In this document: one piece after another, positions 53,444-64,000 of the stretch | Position numbering within the stretch: the stretch's first letter is position 1 | How the letters are laid out: each line of letters starts with the position of its first letter | NCBI RefSeq assembly: GCF_002002725.1 | Contig: NZ_MUNW01000041.1 | Coordinates: forward strand, 1-64,000 | From: Sinorhizobium sp. A49 | GTDB lineage: Bacteria; Pseudomonadota; Alphaproteobacteria; Rhizobiales; Rhizobiaceae | DNA: 64,000 nt | Direction of reading: 5' to 3' | Notes under the pieces: generated by a model | What the model was told of the DNA's origin: nothing | Database searches by the model: none | What the model saw: the letters and a program-made list of their open reading frames with translations, nothing else | Position numbers and translations under genes: made by a program

Positions 53444-55408
53444 TCAGAAATTTTCGACGAAGAAGGAAACGGAGCGAGGAGGGACGAAGGTGGGCGGGAG
53501 TTCGCGGGAAAGCGCATCCTGCCACTGTCCGTCGAGGCTTTCGGGCAGGTGGATCGGGTGCGGCGCGTGGCTGCGATTGACGACGACGGCAAGCCGCGTC
53601 GGCCGCTTTTTCTTGCCGTCGCGCGTTGCAAGCACCATCATCAGATTGTCCGTTGCCGGATGCTCCCAGTCGGTCACCACCATCGGATGGCCGTCGAGGC
53701 GCAGCCAGTCGACATCGCTCTTGCCGGTGAAGAAGGTCGCCTCGCCGAAGACGCCAAAGCGCTTGCGCACTGCCGAGAGTGCTGCGGTATGGGCAACCAG
53801 CGTCTCGTCCATGGCGTCCCAGTCGATCCAGGTGATGGCATTGTCCTGGCAATAGGCATTGTTGTTGCCGCGCTGGCTGCGCCCGCCTTCGTCACCGGCG
53901 GTCAGCATGATCGTGCCGCGGGACGCAAACAGCGTGCCGAGCAGGGCCATGACATCGTGCCGGCGCGCGGCCAGAATCTCGGGGTCGGTCGTCGCCCCCT
54001 CGGCGCCATTGTTCCAGGAATGGTTCTCGTTGTGGCCGTCGCGGTTCTCTTCGCCGTTTGCTTCATTGTGCTTGCCGGCGAAGGCAACAATGTCGGCAAG
54101 GGTAAAACCATCATGGGCGGCGATGAAGTTGACGGTGCGCGTGCCGGCGTCGCCCCAGCGGGAGAACGTGTCGGATGAGCCCGCAAGGGCTGTCGCAAGC
54201 GCGCCGATCACATGCCGGTCGCCGCGCCAGTAGAGCCTGAGATCGTCACGCGCCCGGTCGTTCCATTCGAGAAACGGAGCGGGAAAATTGCCGAGCTGGT
54301 AGCCACCAGGCCCGACATCCCAGGGCTCGGCGATCAGCACGCGATCGGCAAGCGCCGGGTCGGCATGGATCGCCTGGAATAGCGGCGCATCGCGATGGAA
54401 CCCGGCCATGTCGCGGCCGAGGATCGAGGCGAGGTCGAAACGGAAACCGTCGACACCGGTGGCGAGCACGAAGTGGCGCAGGCTGTCGAGGATCAGCGTC
54501 TCAACCACCGGGTGGTCGCAGGCGATGGTGTTGCCGCAGCCGGTGTCGTTGATGAGATCGCCTGGTCTGTCGATGGCGTGGCGATAGTAGGTGAGGTTGT
54601 CGAGCCCGCGCATCGACAGCGTCGTGCCGAGCCGGTCGCTTTCACCGGAATGGTTGAAGACCAGATCGAGGATGACGCCGATGCCGGCCTTGCGCAGCGT
54701 CTCGACGGTCTGGCGAAGTTCCTCGAGGCCCCCCGGCACCAAGCGCGGATCGAGGGCCATGGGGGCCGCCGGATTGTAACCCCAGCCATTGGTAAGGCCG
54801 ATTGGCGGCAGGTGGCGCTCGTCGATCCAGGCGACGATCGGCATCAGTTCGACGGCGGCGACGCCCAGCCGCTTCAGATGCTCGATGATCACAGGCTCGG
54901 CAAGCGCTGCAACGGTACCGCGCTTGGCCTCGGGAATGTCTTGGCGCAGTGCGGTGAAAGGTTTGACGGCGATCTCGTAGATGAGCCCGCCCGCCTTGAA
55001 AATCGGCGGCTTCGGCTTGACGGCCTTGACATCGGTGACGATCGCCTTCGGCACAAGGTTTGCGGTGTCCTCGCCGAAAATGGTCAGCCTCGGATCGTGC
55101 CGGAATGGTCTATCGAGTTCGACGGCATAGGGATCGACGAGCAGTTTCGACGGATCGAACCAGAGGCCATGATCGGGGGAATAGACGCCATCGGCGCGGA
55201 AACCGTAGCGGGTTCCCTTCGGAGCATCGGCAACAACAAGGCTGTGCACATCGCCGTCACGCGTCATCGGCAGCTGGCGCAATGCCGTTTCGCCCGCCTT
55301 GTCGAACAGGCAGAGGTCGATGCGCGCCGCATAACGTGAGCAGACGGCAAAACGCGTGCCATCAGGGGTTATGGTGGCGCCGAGGGGTGGCAGTGCGGCG
55401 GTCGGCAT
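53444..55408 (-). CDS. glgX: Glycogen debranching enzyme GlgX
   Basis: Isoamylase-type enzyme of 654 residues that trims short branches left by glycogen phosphorylase. An N-terminal CBM48-like domain is followed by the GH13 barrel. The nucleophile is D325 in DGFRFDLAS and the acid/base is E361 in LIAEPWDVG. ATG 55408 is preferred over a TTG codon before it. It is the last gene of the glycogen operon, 62 bases after pgm. Confidence 0.95.
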   Translation of the reverse strand: MPTAALPPLGATITPDGTRFAVCSRYAARIDLCLFDKAGETALRQLPMTRDGDVHSLVVADAPKGTRYGFRADGVYSPDHGLWFDPSKLLVDPYAVELDRPFRHDPRLTIFGEDTANLVPKAIVTDVKAVKPKPPIFKAGGLIYEIAVKPFTALRQDIPEAKRGTVAALAEPVIIEHLKRLGVAAVELMPIVAWIDERHLPPIGLTNGWGYNPAAPMALDPRLVPGGLEELRQTVETLRKAGIGVILDLVFNHSGESDRLGTTLSMRGLDNLTYYRHAIDRPGDLINDTGCGNTIACDHPVVETLILDSLRHFVLATGVDGFRFDLASILGRDMAGFHRDAPLFQAIHADPALADRVLIAEPWDVGPGGYQLGNFPAPFLEWNDRARDDLRLYWRGDRHVIGALATALAGSSDTFSRWGDAGTRTVNFIAAHDGFTLADIVAFAGKHNEANGEENRDGHNENHSWNNGAEGATTDPEILAARRHDVMALLGTLFASRGTIMLTAGDEGGRSQRGNNNAYCQDNAITWIDWDAMDETLVAHTAALSAVRKRFGVFGEATFFTGKSDVDWLRLDGHPMVVTDWEHPATDNLMMVLATRDGKKKRPTRLAVVVNRSHAPHPIHLPESLDGQWQDALSRELPPTFVPPRSVSFFVENF

Positions 55409-55470
55409 CAATCAGGCACCCCTCGGTTTTTGCGATGTCAGGTCGTCGGGCGCCCCGATGGGGCGCTCCT

Positions 55471-57105
<1,635 letters not shown>

Positions 57106-58548
57106 TTAGCCTTTCCCGAGAAGACCGGAATATAGAGAGACGTAACGCTCGGCACTTCTGGCCCAGGAAACGTCCGATTTCATGCCCTGGGTCTGCAGAC
57201 GCGCCCAGACTTTCGGTTCGTTGTATGCACGGAAGACGCGCCGGATCGCAAGACGCAACCCGTCGGCGGTCACAGGCGTGAACTGGAAACCGGTCGCGAC
57301 CTTGGCCGACAGACCCGCTTCGTTCGCGTCGATAATGGTATCGGCCAGGCCGCCGGTGCGGGCGACCACCGGCACGCAGCCGTAGCGCAGGCCGTAGAGT
57401 TGGGTCAGCCCGCAGGGCTCGAAGCGCGACGGTATGAGGATTGCGTCCGATCCCGCCTGCATCAGGTGCGACAGTGGCTCGTTATAGCCGGTGACCATGC
57501 CCACATGACCACGATGGCGAGAGGCGGCGGCAAGAAGCGCGCCTTCGAGTGCCGTGTCGCCGGAGCCGAGAACGATGAGTTTGCCGCCCATCGCCACGAT
57601 CTCATCGGTAACCTCGGCGAGCAGATCCATTCCCTTCTGCCAGGTGAGCCGGCTGATGACGCAGAAGATCGGGCCATTGCCCTGTTCCAACCCGAAGCGC
57701 TCTTCCAGCGCCCGACGGTTGGGGCCACGCTGCTTCAAGGTCGTTGTGCTGAAATGCTGGGCGATCAACGGGTCGCTCGCGGGGTTCCAGACATCGGCGT
57801 CGATGCCGTTGACGATGCCGGAAAGGTCGGAAAGCCTGCTCTTCAGCAGGCCTTCGAGACCCATGCCGAACTCCGGCGTCAGGATCTCCTGCGCATAGGA
57901 TGGGCTAACCGTGGTGATCGCGCTTGCCGTCTGCAGGCCGCCCTTGAGGAAGCCGACATCGCCGTAATACTCGACGAATTGCATCGAGAAGGCTTCCGGC
58001 GGAAGCGCCAACTGCGCGAACACTTCCGGCCCGAACTGTCCCTGGAAAGCGATGTTGTGGATCGTCAACACGGTCGGCGTCGAAGCCGCGGGGCCGAAGC
58101 GCATATAGACCGGCGTCAGCGCCGTCTGCCAGTCGTGCACATGGACGATATCGGGCTTGAAACCGGCGACGACATCGCCGGCGGCGATTTCGGCTGCGGC
58201 CAGCGACAGCGCGGCGAAGCGGCGGAAGTTGTCGATGTAATCGCGGCCGGTGGCGTCGACATAGGGTCCGCCGTCGCGATCGTAGAGTGCGGGCAGATCG
58301 AGCACCAGGAGATCGAGCCCGTCAATCTGGGCTGCGAGGACCGTGGCCGGGCTGCCGAACAGGTTGGCGAAACTGCCGACCCTCTTTTTCTTCTTCAGCT
58401 TCTGCAGCACCGCGGGATAGCCGGGTACGAGCGTACGGGTGCGGATACCGTGCGGCGAGAGTGCGGCCGGCAGGGCGCCGACGACGTCGGCGAGCCCCCC
58501 GGTCTTGACCAGCGGATACACTTCGGACGCAACGGAGAGGATGTTCAT
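57106..58548 (-). CDS. glgA: Glycogen synthase (ADP-glucose)
   Basis: GT5 enzyme of 480 residues. The ADP-glucose-binding motif KTGGL is at 15-19, and the C-terminal [17 protein letters not shown] region carries the catalytic glutamate. It elongates alpha-1,4-glucan chains. The start at 58548 ([10 protein letters not shown]) is the family start; a longer in-frame reading would run into glgC. Confidence 0.96.
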   Translation of the reverse strand: MNILSVASEVYPLVKTGGLADVVGALPAALSPHGIRTRTLVPGYPAVLQKLKKKKRVGSFANLFGSPATVLAAQIDGLDLLVLDLPALYDRDGGPYVDATGRDYIDNFRRFAALSLAAAEIAAGDVVAGFKPDIVHVHDWQTALTPVYMRFGPAASTPTVLTIHNIAFQGQFGPEVFAQLALPPEAFSMQFVEYYGDVGFLKGGLQTASAITTVSPSYAQEILTPEFGMGLEGLLKSRLSDLSGIVNGIDADVWNPASDPLIAQHFSTTTLKQRGPNRRALEERFGLEQGNGPIFCVISRLTWQKGMDLLAEVTDEIVAMGGKLIVLGSGDTALEGALLAAASRHRGHVGMVTGYNEPLSHLMQAGSDAILIPSRFEPCGLTQLYGLRYGCVPVVARTGGLADTIIDANEAGLSAKVATGFQFTPVTADGLRLAIRRVFRAYNEPKVWARLQTQGMKSDVSWARSAERYVSLYSGLLGKG

Positions 58549-58559
58549 CAGCGGCGGAC

Positions 58560-59822
58560 CTACATTCCCAGCTTGTCGATCATCGTTTGGGTGATCAGGC
58601 AAACGCCGTTTTCCGAACGGCGGAAGCGCTTGGCATCCAGCTCCGGATCTTCTCCGACGACGAGGCCCTCCGGAATGACCACCCGGCTGTCGATCACCAC
58701 GTTGCTGAGCAGCGTGCGGCGACCGATCTTCACATCGGGCAGGATGACGGCATTTTCCAGTCGCGAATATGAATTTACTCTGACGCCGGTGAAAAGCAGG
58801 CTGCGATTGAGAGCAGCGCCCGAGATGATGCAGTCGCCCGACACCAGCGAGGAGGTCGCCGAGCCGCGGCGGTTCTCGTCATCGTGCACGAACTTTGCCG
58901 GCGGCTTGATCTCGGCAAAGGTCCAGATCGGCCAGGTGCTGTCGTAGATGTCGAGTTCCGGTGTCACATGGGTGAGATCGATATTGGCCTGCCAATAGGC
59001 ATCGATCGTGCCGACGTCGCGCCAATAGGCTTCGCGTTCGAAGTCGGAGCGGACGCAGGACTGGTTGAAGCGGTGGGCGACGGCCTTACCGTTGTCGACG
59101 ATATAGGGGATGATGTCCTTGCCGAAGTCGCGGCTCGATTTCGGATCGGCGGCGTCGCGCCGCAACACGTCCATCAGGAACTTGGTGTGGAAGACGTAGA
59201 TGCCCATCGAGGCGAGCGCCATGCCGGGATTACCGGGAATGCCCGGCGGGTCGGCCGGTTTTTCGACGAAGGCGATGATACGATCCTTGTCGTCGACATG
59301 CATGACGCCGAAACCGGTTGCTTCCATGCGCGGCACTTCAAGGCAGCCGATGGTGACGTCGGCGCCGGAATCGACGTGCTGCTGCAGCATCAATTCGTAG
59401 TCCATCTTGTAGATATGGTCGCCCGCGAGGATGACCATGTATTCGACGCCGTGATCCTCGATGATGTCGATGTTCTGGTAAACCGCGTCGGCGGTGCCTT
59501 CGTACCACTGCGTTTCCGAAACGCGCTGACTTGCCGGCAGAATGTCGAAGCTTTCGTTTCGCTCGGGGCGGAAGAAGTTCCAGCCGCGCTGCAGATGGCG
59601 GATCAGCGAGTGCGCCTTGTACTGGGTGGCGACGCCGATGCGGCGAATGCCGGAATTCAGCGCGTTGGAGAGGGCGAAGTCGATGATGCGAGCCTTGCCG
59701 CCGAAATACACGGCCGGCTTCGCCCGGCGGTCGGTCAATTCCTTCAGACGGCTGCCGCGGCCGCCAGCGAGAACATAGGCCATGGCATCACGGGCCAAGG
59801 GTTGCGTACGCTTTTCCACCAT
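58560..59822 (-). CDS. glgC: Glucose-1-phosphate adenylyltransferase
   Basis: ADP-glucose pyrophosphorylase of 420 residues, the committed step of glycogen synthesis. The nucleotide motif GGRGSRL is at 20-26, preceded by basic residues typical of the allosteric N-terminus. A C-terminal left-handed beta helix is present ([20 protein letters not shown]). The start at 59822 follows a gggagga ribosome site. Confidence 0.96.
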   Translation of the reverse strand: MVEKRTQPLARDAMAYVLAGGRGSRLKELTDRRAKPAVYFGGKARIIDFALSNALNSGIRRIGVATQYKAHSLIRHLQRGWNFFRPERNESFDILPASQRVSETQWYEGTADAVYQNIDIIEDHGVEYMVILAGDHIYKMDYELMLQQHVDSGADVTIGCLEVPRMEATGFGVMHVDDKDRIIAFVEKPADPPGIPGNPGMALASMGIYVFHTKFLMDVLRRDAADPKSSRDFGKDIIPYIVDNGKAVAHRFNQSCVRSDFEREAYWRDVGTIDAYWQANIDLTHVTPELDIYDSTWPIWTFAEIKPPAKFVHDDENRRGSATSSLVSGDCIISGAALNRSLLFTGVRVNSYSRLENAVILPDVKIGRRTLLSNVVIDSRVVIPEGLVVGEDPELDAKRFRRSENGVCLITQTMIDKLGM

Positions 59823-59944
59823 TTGTCCTCCCCAAATTGATTGTTCCTCGGGATCGTCACGGCGACCTTTGCGACGCCTTGCGGCCCTCGAAATTTCTTG
59901 ACGCATTTCCAGGAAAACCGCTCGGGACGGCTCCTGGAAAGGCT

Positions 59945-62149
59945 CTAATCCTGCTCCAGCATCAATGTTGCCAAGGGCGGCAAGGTGATGGTGGCTGTTA
60001 TTGCTCCTGTCTTGTCCTTCTGTGCCTGAACGGCGCCGCCGTTGCCCTTGCCACTCCCCCCATAGATTTCCGCGTCGGTGTTCAAGATTTCCTTCCAGCG
60101 ACCCGCAACGGGAAGCGGGATCGTGTAGTTTTCCCGATAGACGGGTGTGAAATTGGTGATGACGGCGACGAGTTTTTCACCGGGCGCCCTGCGCAACCAC
60201 GCAAAGACCGAATTGTCGCGGTCGTCGGCGATCAGCCATTCGAAGCCGTCGCTTTCGCAGTCGCGCGCATGCAGCGCCGGCTTGGAGCGATAGGTGCCGT
60301 TGAGGTCGCGCACCAGCCGCCGCATGCCCTCATGCAGATGATATTCGAGCAGATTCCAGTCGAGCGCGCGCTCCTCCGACCATTCGCGCCATTGCGCAAA
60401 CTCCTGGCCCATGAACAGCAGCTTCTTGCCGGGATAGCCCCACATGAAACCGTAGTAGGCGCGCAGGTTGGCGAACTTCTGCCAGTCGTCGCCGGTCATC
60501 TTGGCGATGAGCGACCCCTTGCCGTGCACGACCTCGTCATGGGACAGCGGCAGCACGAAGTTTTCGCTGAAAGCGTAGAGCAGGCCGAAGGTCAGGTCAT
60601 TGTGGTGGTGGCGGCGGTGGATCGGCTCGCGCGACATGTATTGCAGCGTGTCGTGCATGAAGCCCATGTTCCACTTGAAGCCGAAGCCGAGACCGCCGGC
60701 ATGGACCGGGTGCGACACCTTGGGCCAGGAGGTCGATTCCTCGGCGATCGTCAGGATGCCCTTGTGGGAGCCGTAGACTTCGGTGTTCAGCGTCTGGAGA
60801 AAGCGGACCGCCTCCAGATTCTCGTTGCCGCCATACTCGTTCGGCACCCATTCACCGTGTTTGCGCGAGTAGTCGAGATAGAGCATCGAGGCCACGGCAT
60901 CGACGCGCAGGCCGTCCACGTGGAATTTTTCCGCCCAATAGAGCGCGTTGTTGACGAGGAACGACAGCACTTCCTGCCGGCCGAAATTGTAGATCGCCGT
61001 GTTCCAGTCAGGATGAAAGCCCTGGCGCGGATCCTCGTGCTCGTAGAGTGCGGTGCCGTCGAACCAGCGCAAGCCATGCTCATCGGTCGGGAAATGCGCC
61101 GGCACCCAATCGAGGATGACCCCGAGGCCGACCTTGTGGCAGCCGTTGACGAAACGCGCGAAGCCTTCCGGCTCGCCGAAGCGAGCCGTCGGCGCATAAA
61201 GCCCGGTTGTCTGGTAGCCCCAGGACGGGTCGTAGGGGAATTCCGAGATCGGCAGGAACTCGATATGGGTGAAGCCCATGTCGACGCAGTAGGGGATCAG
61301 CCGGTCGGCAAGCGCGTCCCAGGACAGCATGTCGCCGTTGTCGCGGCGCTGCCACGAGCCGGCATGCACCTCATAGATCGAGATCGGCTGGCGGCGGGCA
61401 TCAGTCGATGCCCAGTGCGCACGGTGCGCCTCGTCTTCCCATACCTGCGCGATCTCGGAGGTCGTCACCGAAGCGGTGTTGGGGCGAAGCTCGGAGCGGC
61501 GCGCGAAAGGGTCCGCCTTCAAGGGCAGCAGCGTGCCCTGGCGGTCGAGGATTTCATACTTGTAGGCAAGGCCGCCCTCGACGCCGGGGATGAAGATCTC
61601 CCAGATGCCGGTGTCGGTGCGAAGCCGCATCACATGGCGCCGCCCGTCCCAATCGTTGAACTGGCCGACCACCGAGACGCGCCTGGCGTTCGGAGCCCAG
61701 ACGGCGAAATGGTAGCCCTGAGCACCTTCGTGGTCGATCGGATGGGCGCCCATCTTGTCGAAGAGGCGCAGATGCGAGCCTTCGCGAATGTAGTAATCGT
61801 CCATCGGCCCGAGCACCGGTCCGAAGGAGTAGGGATCGACGACGATCCACTCGCCGCCATCGTTGCGCGCGCGATAGCGCACCGGCTGGATCTTGCGCAG
61901 CGAGACCGGGCCTTCGAAGAAGCCGGCATCGTCGCGTCGCTCGAGGGCTCCGAGTTCCTTGCCCGCCAGCGTCTCGGCAACGACACTGACGGCATCCGGA
62001 ACGAAACAGCGGGCGACGTAGGTCTTGCCCACCGGATGCACACCGAGAACGGCAAAGGGATCGTCATGCGTGCCGGTGAGAATGGCCGCTATGGCCGGCA
62101 TTGACAGCAGGGCTGCGGGTTCCGGGTCCTTGCCGGCCGAAGAGGTCAT
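59945..62149 (-). CDS. glgB: 1,4-alpha-glucan branching enzyme
   Basis: GH13 enzyme of 734 residues, normal for the family. An N-terminal CBM48 domain ([15 protein letters not shown]) precedes the barrel; the nucleophile is D417 ([11 protein letters not shown]) and the acid/base is E470 (ILTIAEEST), each 12 positions after the E. coli numbering. It introduces alpha-1,6 branches. Its ATG overlaps the glgP stop by four bases (ATGA), so the two are coupled. The start follows ggagag. Confidence 0.96.
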   Translation of the reverse strand: MTSSAGKDPEPAALLSMPAIAAILTGTHDDPFAVLGVHPVGKTYVARCFVPDAVSVVAETLAGKELGALERRDDAGFFEGPVSLRKIQPVRYRARNDGGEWIVVDPYSFGPVLGPMDDYYIREGSHLRLFDKMGAHPIDHEGAQGYHFAVWAPNARRVSVVGQFNDWDGRRHVMRLRTDTGIWEIFIPGVEGGLAYKYEILDRQGTLLPLKADPFARRSELRPNTASVTTSEIAQVWEDEAHRAHWASTDARRQPISIYEVHAGSWQRRDNGDMLSWDALADRLIPYCVDMGFTHIEFLPISEFPYDPSWGYQTTGLYAPTARFGEPEGFARFVNGCHKVGLGVILDWVPAHFPTDEHGLRWFDGTALYEHEDPRQGFHPDWNTAIYNFGRQEVLSFLVNNALYWAEKFHVDGLRVDAVASMLYLDYSRKHGEWVPNEYGGNENLEAVRFLQTLNTEVYGSHKGILTIAEESTSWPKVSHPVHAGGLGFGFKWNMGFMHDTLQYMSREPIHRRHHHNDLTFGLLYAFSENFVLPLSHDEVVHGKGSLIAKMTGDDWQKFANLRAYYGFMWGYPGKKLLFMGQEFAQWREWSEERALDWNLLEYHLHEGMRRLVRDLNGTYRSKPALHARDCESDGFEWLIADDRDNSVFAWLRRAPGEKLVAVITNFTPVYRENYTIPLPVAGRWKEILNTDAEIYGGSGKGNGGAVQAQKDKTGAITATITLPPLATLMLEQD

Positions 62150-64000
62150 CCGGCTCTCCAAATTTCTCCGGCATATTGCCGGATGGTGCGATCGGACGAG
62201 AACCAGCCCATGCGCGCGGTGTTGCGCACGGCCTGCGAATACCAGGCCGACGGCGTCGTCCACAGTTGGTCGATCTCGCGCTGCGCCTTGGCGTAGGCTT
62301 CGAAGTCGGCCGCGACCATGAACCAGTCGTGATTGTAGAGACCATCGACGAGGCTGGTGAACCGGTTGCGGTCATCCGGCGAAAACACACCCGAAGCGAT
62401 CGCCTGCAAGGCCTGCGACAGCTCGCGCGAGCCTTCGATGATGGCGCGCGGATTGTGGCCTTCGGCGCGGGCGTTGGTGACTTCTTCAGCCGTCAGGCCG
62501 AAGATCTTGATGTTCTCCTCGCCGACCCAGTCGCGCATCTCGACATTGGCGCCGTCGAGCGTGCCGATCGTCAGCGCGCCGTTCAGCGCGAACTTCATGT
62601 TGCCGGTGCCGGAGGCTTCCATTCCCGCCGTTGAAATCTGCTCGGACAGATCGGCGGCCGGCACAATGATCTCGGCCAGTGAGACGTTGTAGTTGGGCAC
62701 GAAGACGATCTTCAGGAGACCGCGAACCGCCGGGTCGTTGTTGACGACGCGGGCGACGTCGTTGGCCAGCTTGATGATCAGCTTGGCGTTGTGGTAGCTC
62801 GGCGCCGCCTTGCCAGCGAACAGTTTCACGCGCGGCACCCAGTCGAGTTCGGGATGCGAGCGGATCTGGTCGTAAAGCGCCACCGCCTCGATGATGTTCA
62901 AGAGCTGTCGCTTGTACTCATGGATGCGCTTGATCTGGATGTCGAACATCGCCGACGGGTCGAGCCGGATGCCGAGACGGGCCTGGACGAGCTGGGCGAG
63001 CTTGACCTTGTTGGCACGCTTGACGGCGGCGAACTGCTCCTGGAAATCCGGCTTGTCGGCGAAGGCATCGAGGGCCTGCAGCGCCTCGGTATTGTCCATG
63101 AATTCGTCGCCGATCGCCTCGCGGATCAGGCTGAACAGGCCGGGATTGCACTGCATCAGCCAGCGGCGCGGGGTGATGCCGTTGGTCTTGTTGTTGATAC
63201 GATCGGGGTAGAGCTTGTGCAGGTCGGCAAACACTGTTTCCTTCATCAGCTCGGTATGCAGCGCCGACACGCCGTTGATCGAATGCGAGCCGACAAAGGC
63301 AAGGTTGCCCATGCGCACGCGGCGGTCGCCGCTTTCGTCGATCAGCGAGATGTTGCGGATCTCCTGGTCGGTGGCGCCCTTCTGCTTGCGCGCCTCGATC
63401 AGGATCTTGGCGTTGATCGCATAGACGATCTGCATGTGGCGCGGCAGCAGCCGTTCGAACAGCGGCACGGGCCAACTTTCAAGCGCCTCCGGCAGCAGCG
63501 TGTGGTTGGTGTAGGAAATGGTGCGGCGGGTGATGTCCCAGGCCTGTTCGAAATCAAGGCCGTGCAGGTCGGTCAAGAGCCGGATCAGTTCGGCGATCGA
63601 GACCGCCGGGTGGGTATCGTTGAGCTGGATCGCGACCGCATCGGGCAGCGAGGTGAAATCGGGATATTGCTGCAGGTGGCGACGCAGGATGTCCTGCAGC
63701 GAGGCCGACGAGAAGAAATATTCCTGGCGCAGCCGAAGCTCCTGGCCAGCCGGCGTCGCGTCGGCGGGATAGAGCACGCGCGTCAGGCTTTCGGCCTTGT
63801 TGCTTTCGCGCAGCGCGCCGATGTGGTCGCCGGCGTTGAAGGCGTCGAGCAGGATCGGGTCGATCGGTTGTGCCGTCCAGAGCCGGAGCGTGTTGACGCG
63901 CTTGGCCCGCCAGCCGACAGCGGGGGTGTCGAAAGCGGTGGCGATGACGCGCTCGGCCGGCTTCCAGACGAAACGCTGGATTTCTTCGTCGACATTGGCG
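62146..64000 (-). CDS. glgP: Glycogen phosphorylase (5' end outside the window)
   Basis: GT35 enzyme releasing glucose-1-phosphate from glycogen. At least 618 C-terminal residues are in the window, and the frame is open to the window edge, so the gene continues beyond 64000. The PLP region is visible in ASGTGNMKFALNGALTIG with its Schiff-base lysine, and upstream GWRAKRVNTLRLW and FNAGDHIGAL match the family. It is the first visible gene of the glg operon. Confidence 0.95.
   Translation of the reverse strand, partial: ANVDEEIQRFVWKPAERVIATAFDTPAVGWRAKRVNTLRLWTAQPIDPILLDAFNAGDHIGALRESNKAESLTRVLYPADATPAGQELRLRQEYFFSSASLQDILRRHLQQYPDFTSLPDAVAIQLNDTHPAVSIAELIRLLTDLHGLDFEQAWDITRRTISYTNHTLLPEALESWPVPLFERLLPRHMQIVYAINAKILIEARKQKGATDQEIRNISLIDESGDRRVRMGNLAFVGSHSINGVSALHTELMKETVFADLHKLYPDRINNKTNGITPRRWLMQCNPGLFSLIREAIGDEFMDNTEALQALDAFADKPDFQEQFAAVKRANKVKLAQLVQARLGIRLDPSAMFDIQIKRIHEYKRQLLNIIEAVALYDQIRSHPELDWVPRVKLFAGKAAPSYHNAKLIIKLANDVARVVNNDPAVRGLLKIVFVPNYNVSLAEIIVPAADLSEQISTAGMEASGTGNMKFALNGALTIGTLDGANVEMRDWVGEENIKIFGLTAEEVTNARAEGHNPRAIIEGSRELSQALQAIASGVFSPDDRNRFTSLVDGLYNHDWFMVAADFEAYAKAQREIDQLWTTPSAWYSQAVRNTARMGWFSSDRTIRQYAGEIWRAG

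Noticed and set aside
59837-62104. Very long open frame (755 codons) on the plus strand opposite glgB
   Set aside because: glgB is certain, with all catalytic motifs. The antisense frame has no ribosome site or family features and results from third-position GC bias.

Overview
The window is a high-GC alphaproteobacterial chromosome segment. Its gene content points to a rhizobium of the Sinorhizobium/Ensifer type: a glgP-glgB-glgC-glgA-pgm-glgX glycogen operon, the split transhydrogenase pntAA-pntAB-pntB next to an aa3-oxidase subunit IV, the tetrameric sarcosine oxidase soxBDAG, metNIQ with a non-lipoprotein MetQ, an alphaproteobacterial ornithine/lysine decarboxylase with a long leader, and rhizobial palindromic intergenic repeats. 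I see no prophage, transposase, integron, CRISPR array, tRNA or rRNA. Species assignment is inference.

Layout. 1-8.4 kb: a sugar oxidoreductase and a GH1 beta-glucosidase, a nucleoside-diphosphate-sugar epimerase-like SDR, a TerC-family membrane protein, the methionine importer metNIQ and a GFA-family zinc protein. 8.4-8.93 kb is repeat DNA only: a rhizobial mosaic repeat followed by a 272-bp foldback element that ends inside the trhO stop codon. 8.9-16.8 kb: trhO, a CYTH/CHAD pair, eda, a DUF533 protein, a GNAT enzyme with a small membrane protein, a nickel/cobalt exporter with its DUF1007 partner, and a LysR regulator. 17-21.7 kb: a structured leader and odc, a GNAT enzyme, a LysE-wHTH-VOC operon, and a glyoxalase-related protein. 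22-24.4 kb: a Tat-exported two-domain multicopper oxidase translationally coupled to an unusual ZIP transporter. 24.6-26.8 kb: a His-rich COG0523 GTPase with a WD40 protein. 27-30.5 kb: two glycosyltransferases and a flippase. 30.6-34.9 kb: creatininase, MarR, LacI, hydroxyacid dehydrogenase and gamma-glutamyl hydrolase. 35.3-38.6 kb: a GGDEF-EAL protein, then three perfect CtrA boxes ahead of an autoinducer-synthase-like gene. 38.8-44.5 kb: oxidase subunit IV, pnt operon, DUF992 and TPR envelope proteins, rpsU. 44.8-53.4 kb: soxBDAG, a zinc alcohol dehydrogenase, and a MaoC-DUF2332-acetyltransferase operon. 53.4-64 kb: the glycogen operon, with glgP cut by the window end.

How it works together: most of the window is core metabolism and homeostasis, including carbon storage (glg), NADPH balance (pnt), one-carbon and methylamine catabolism (sox), polyamines (odc), methionine uptake, and divalent metal handling (TerC, NicO, ZIP/MCO, COG0523). 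The least ordinary items are the MCO-ZIP pair, the triple CtrA promoter, the foldback repeat fused to the end of trhO, and the odc leader.
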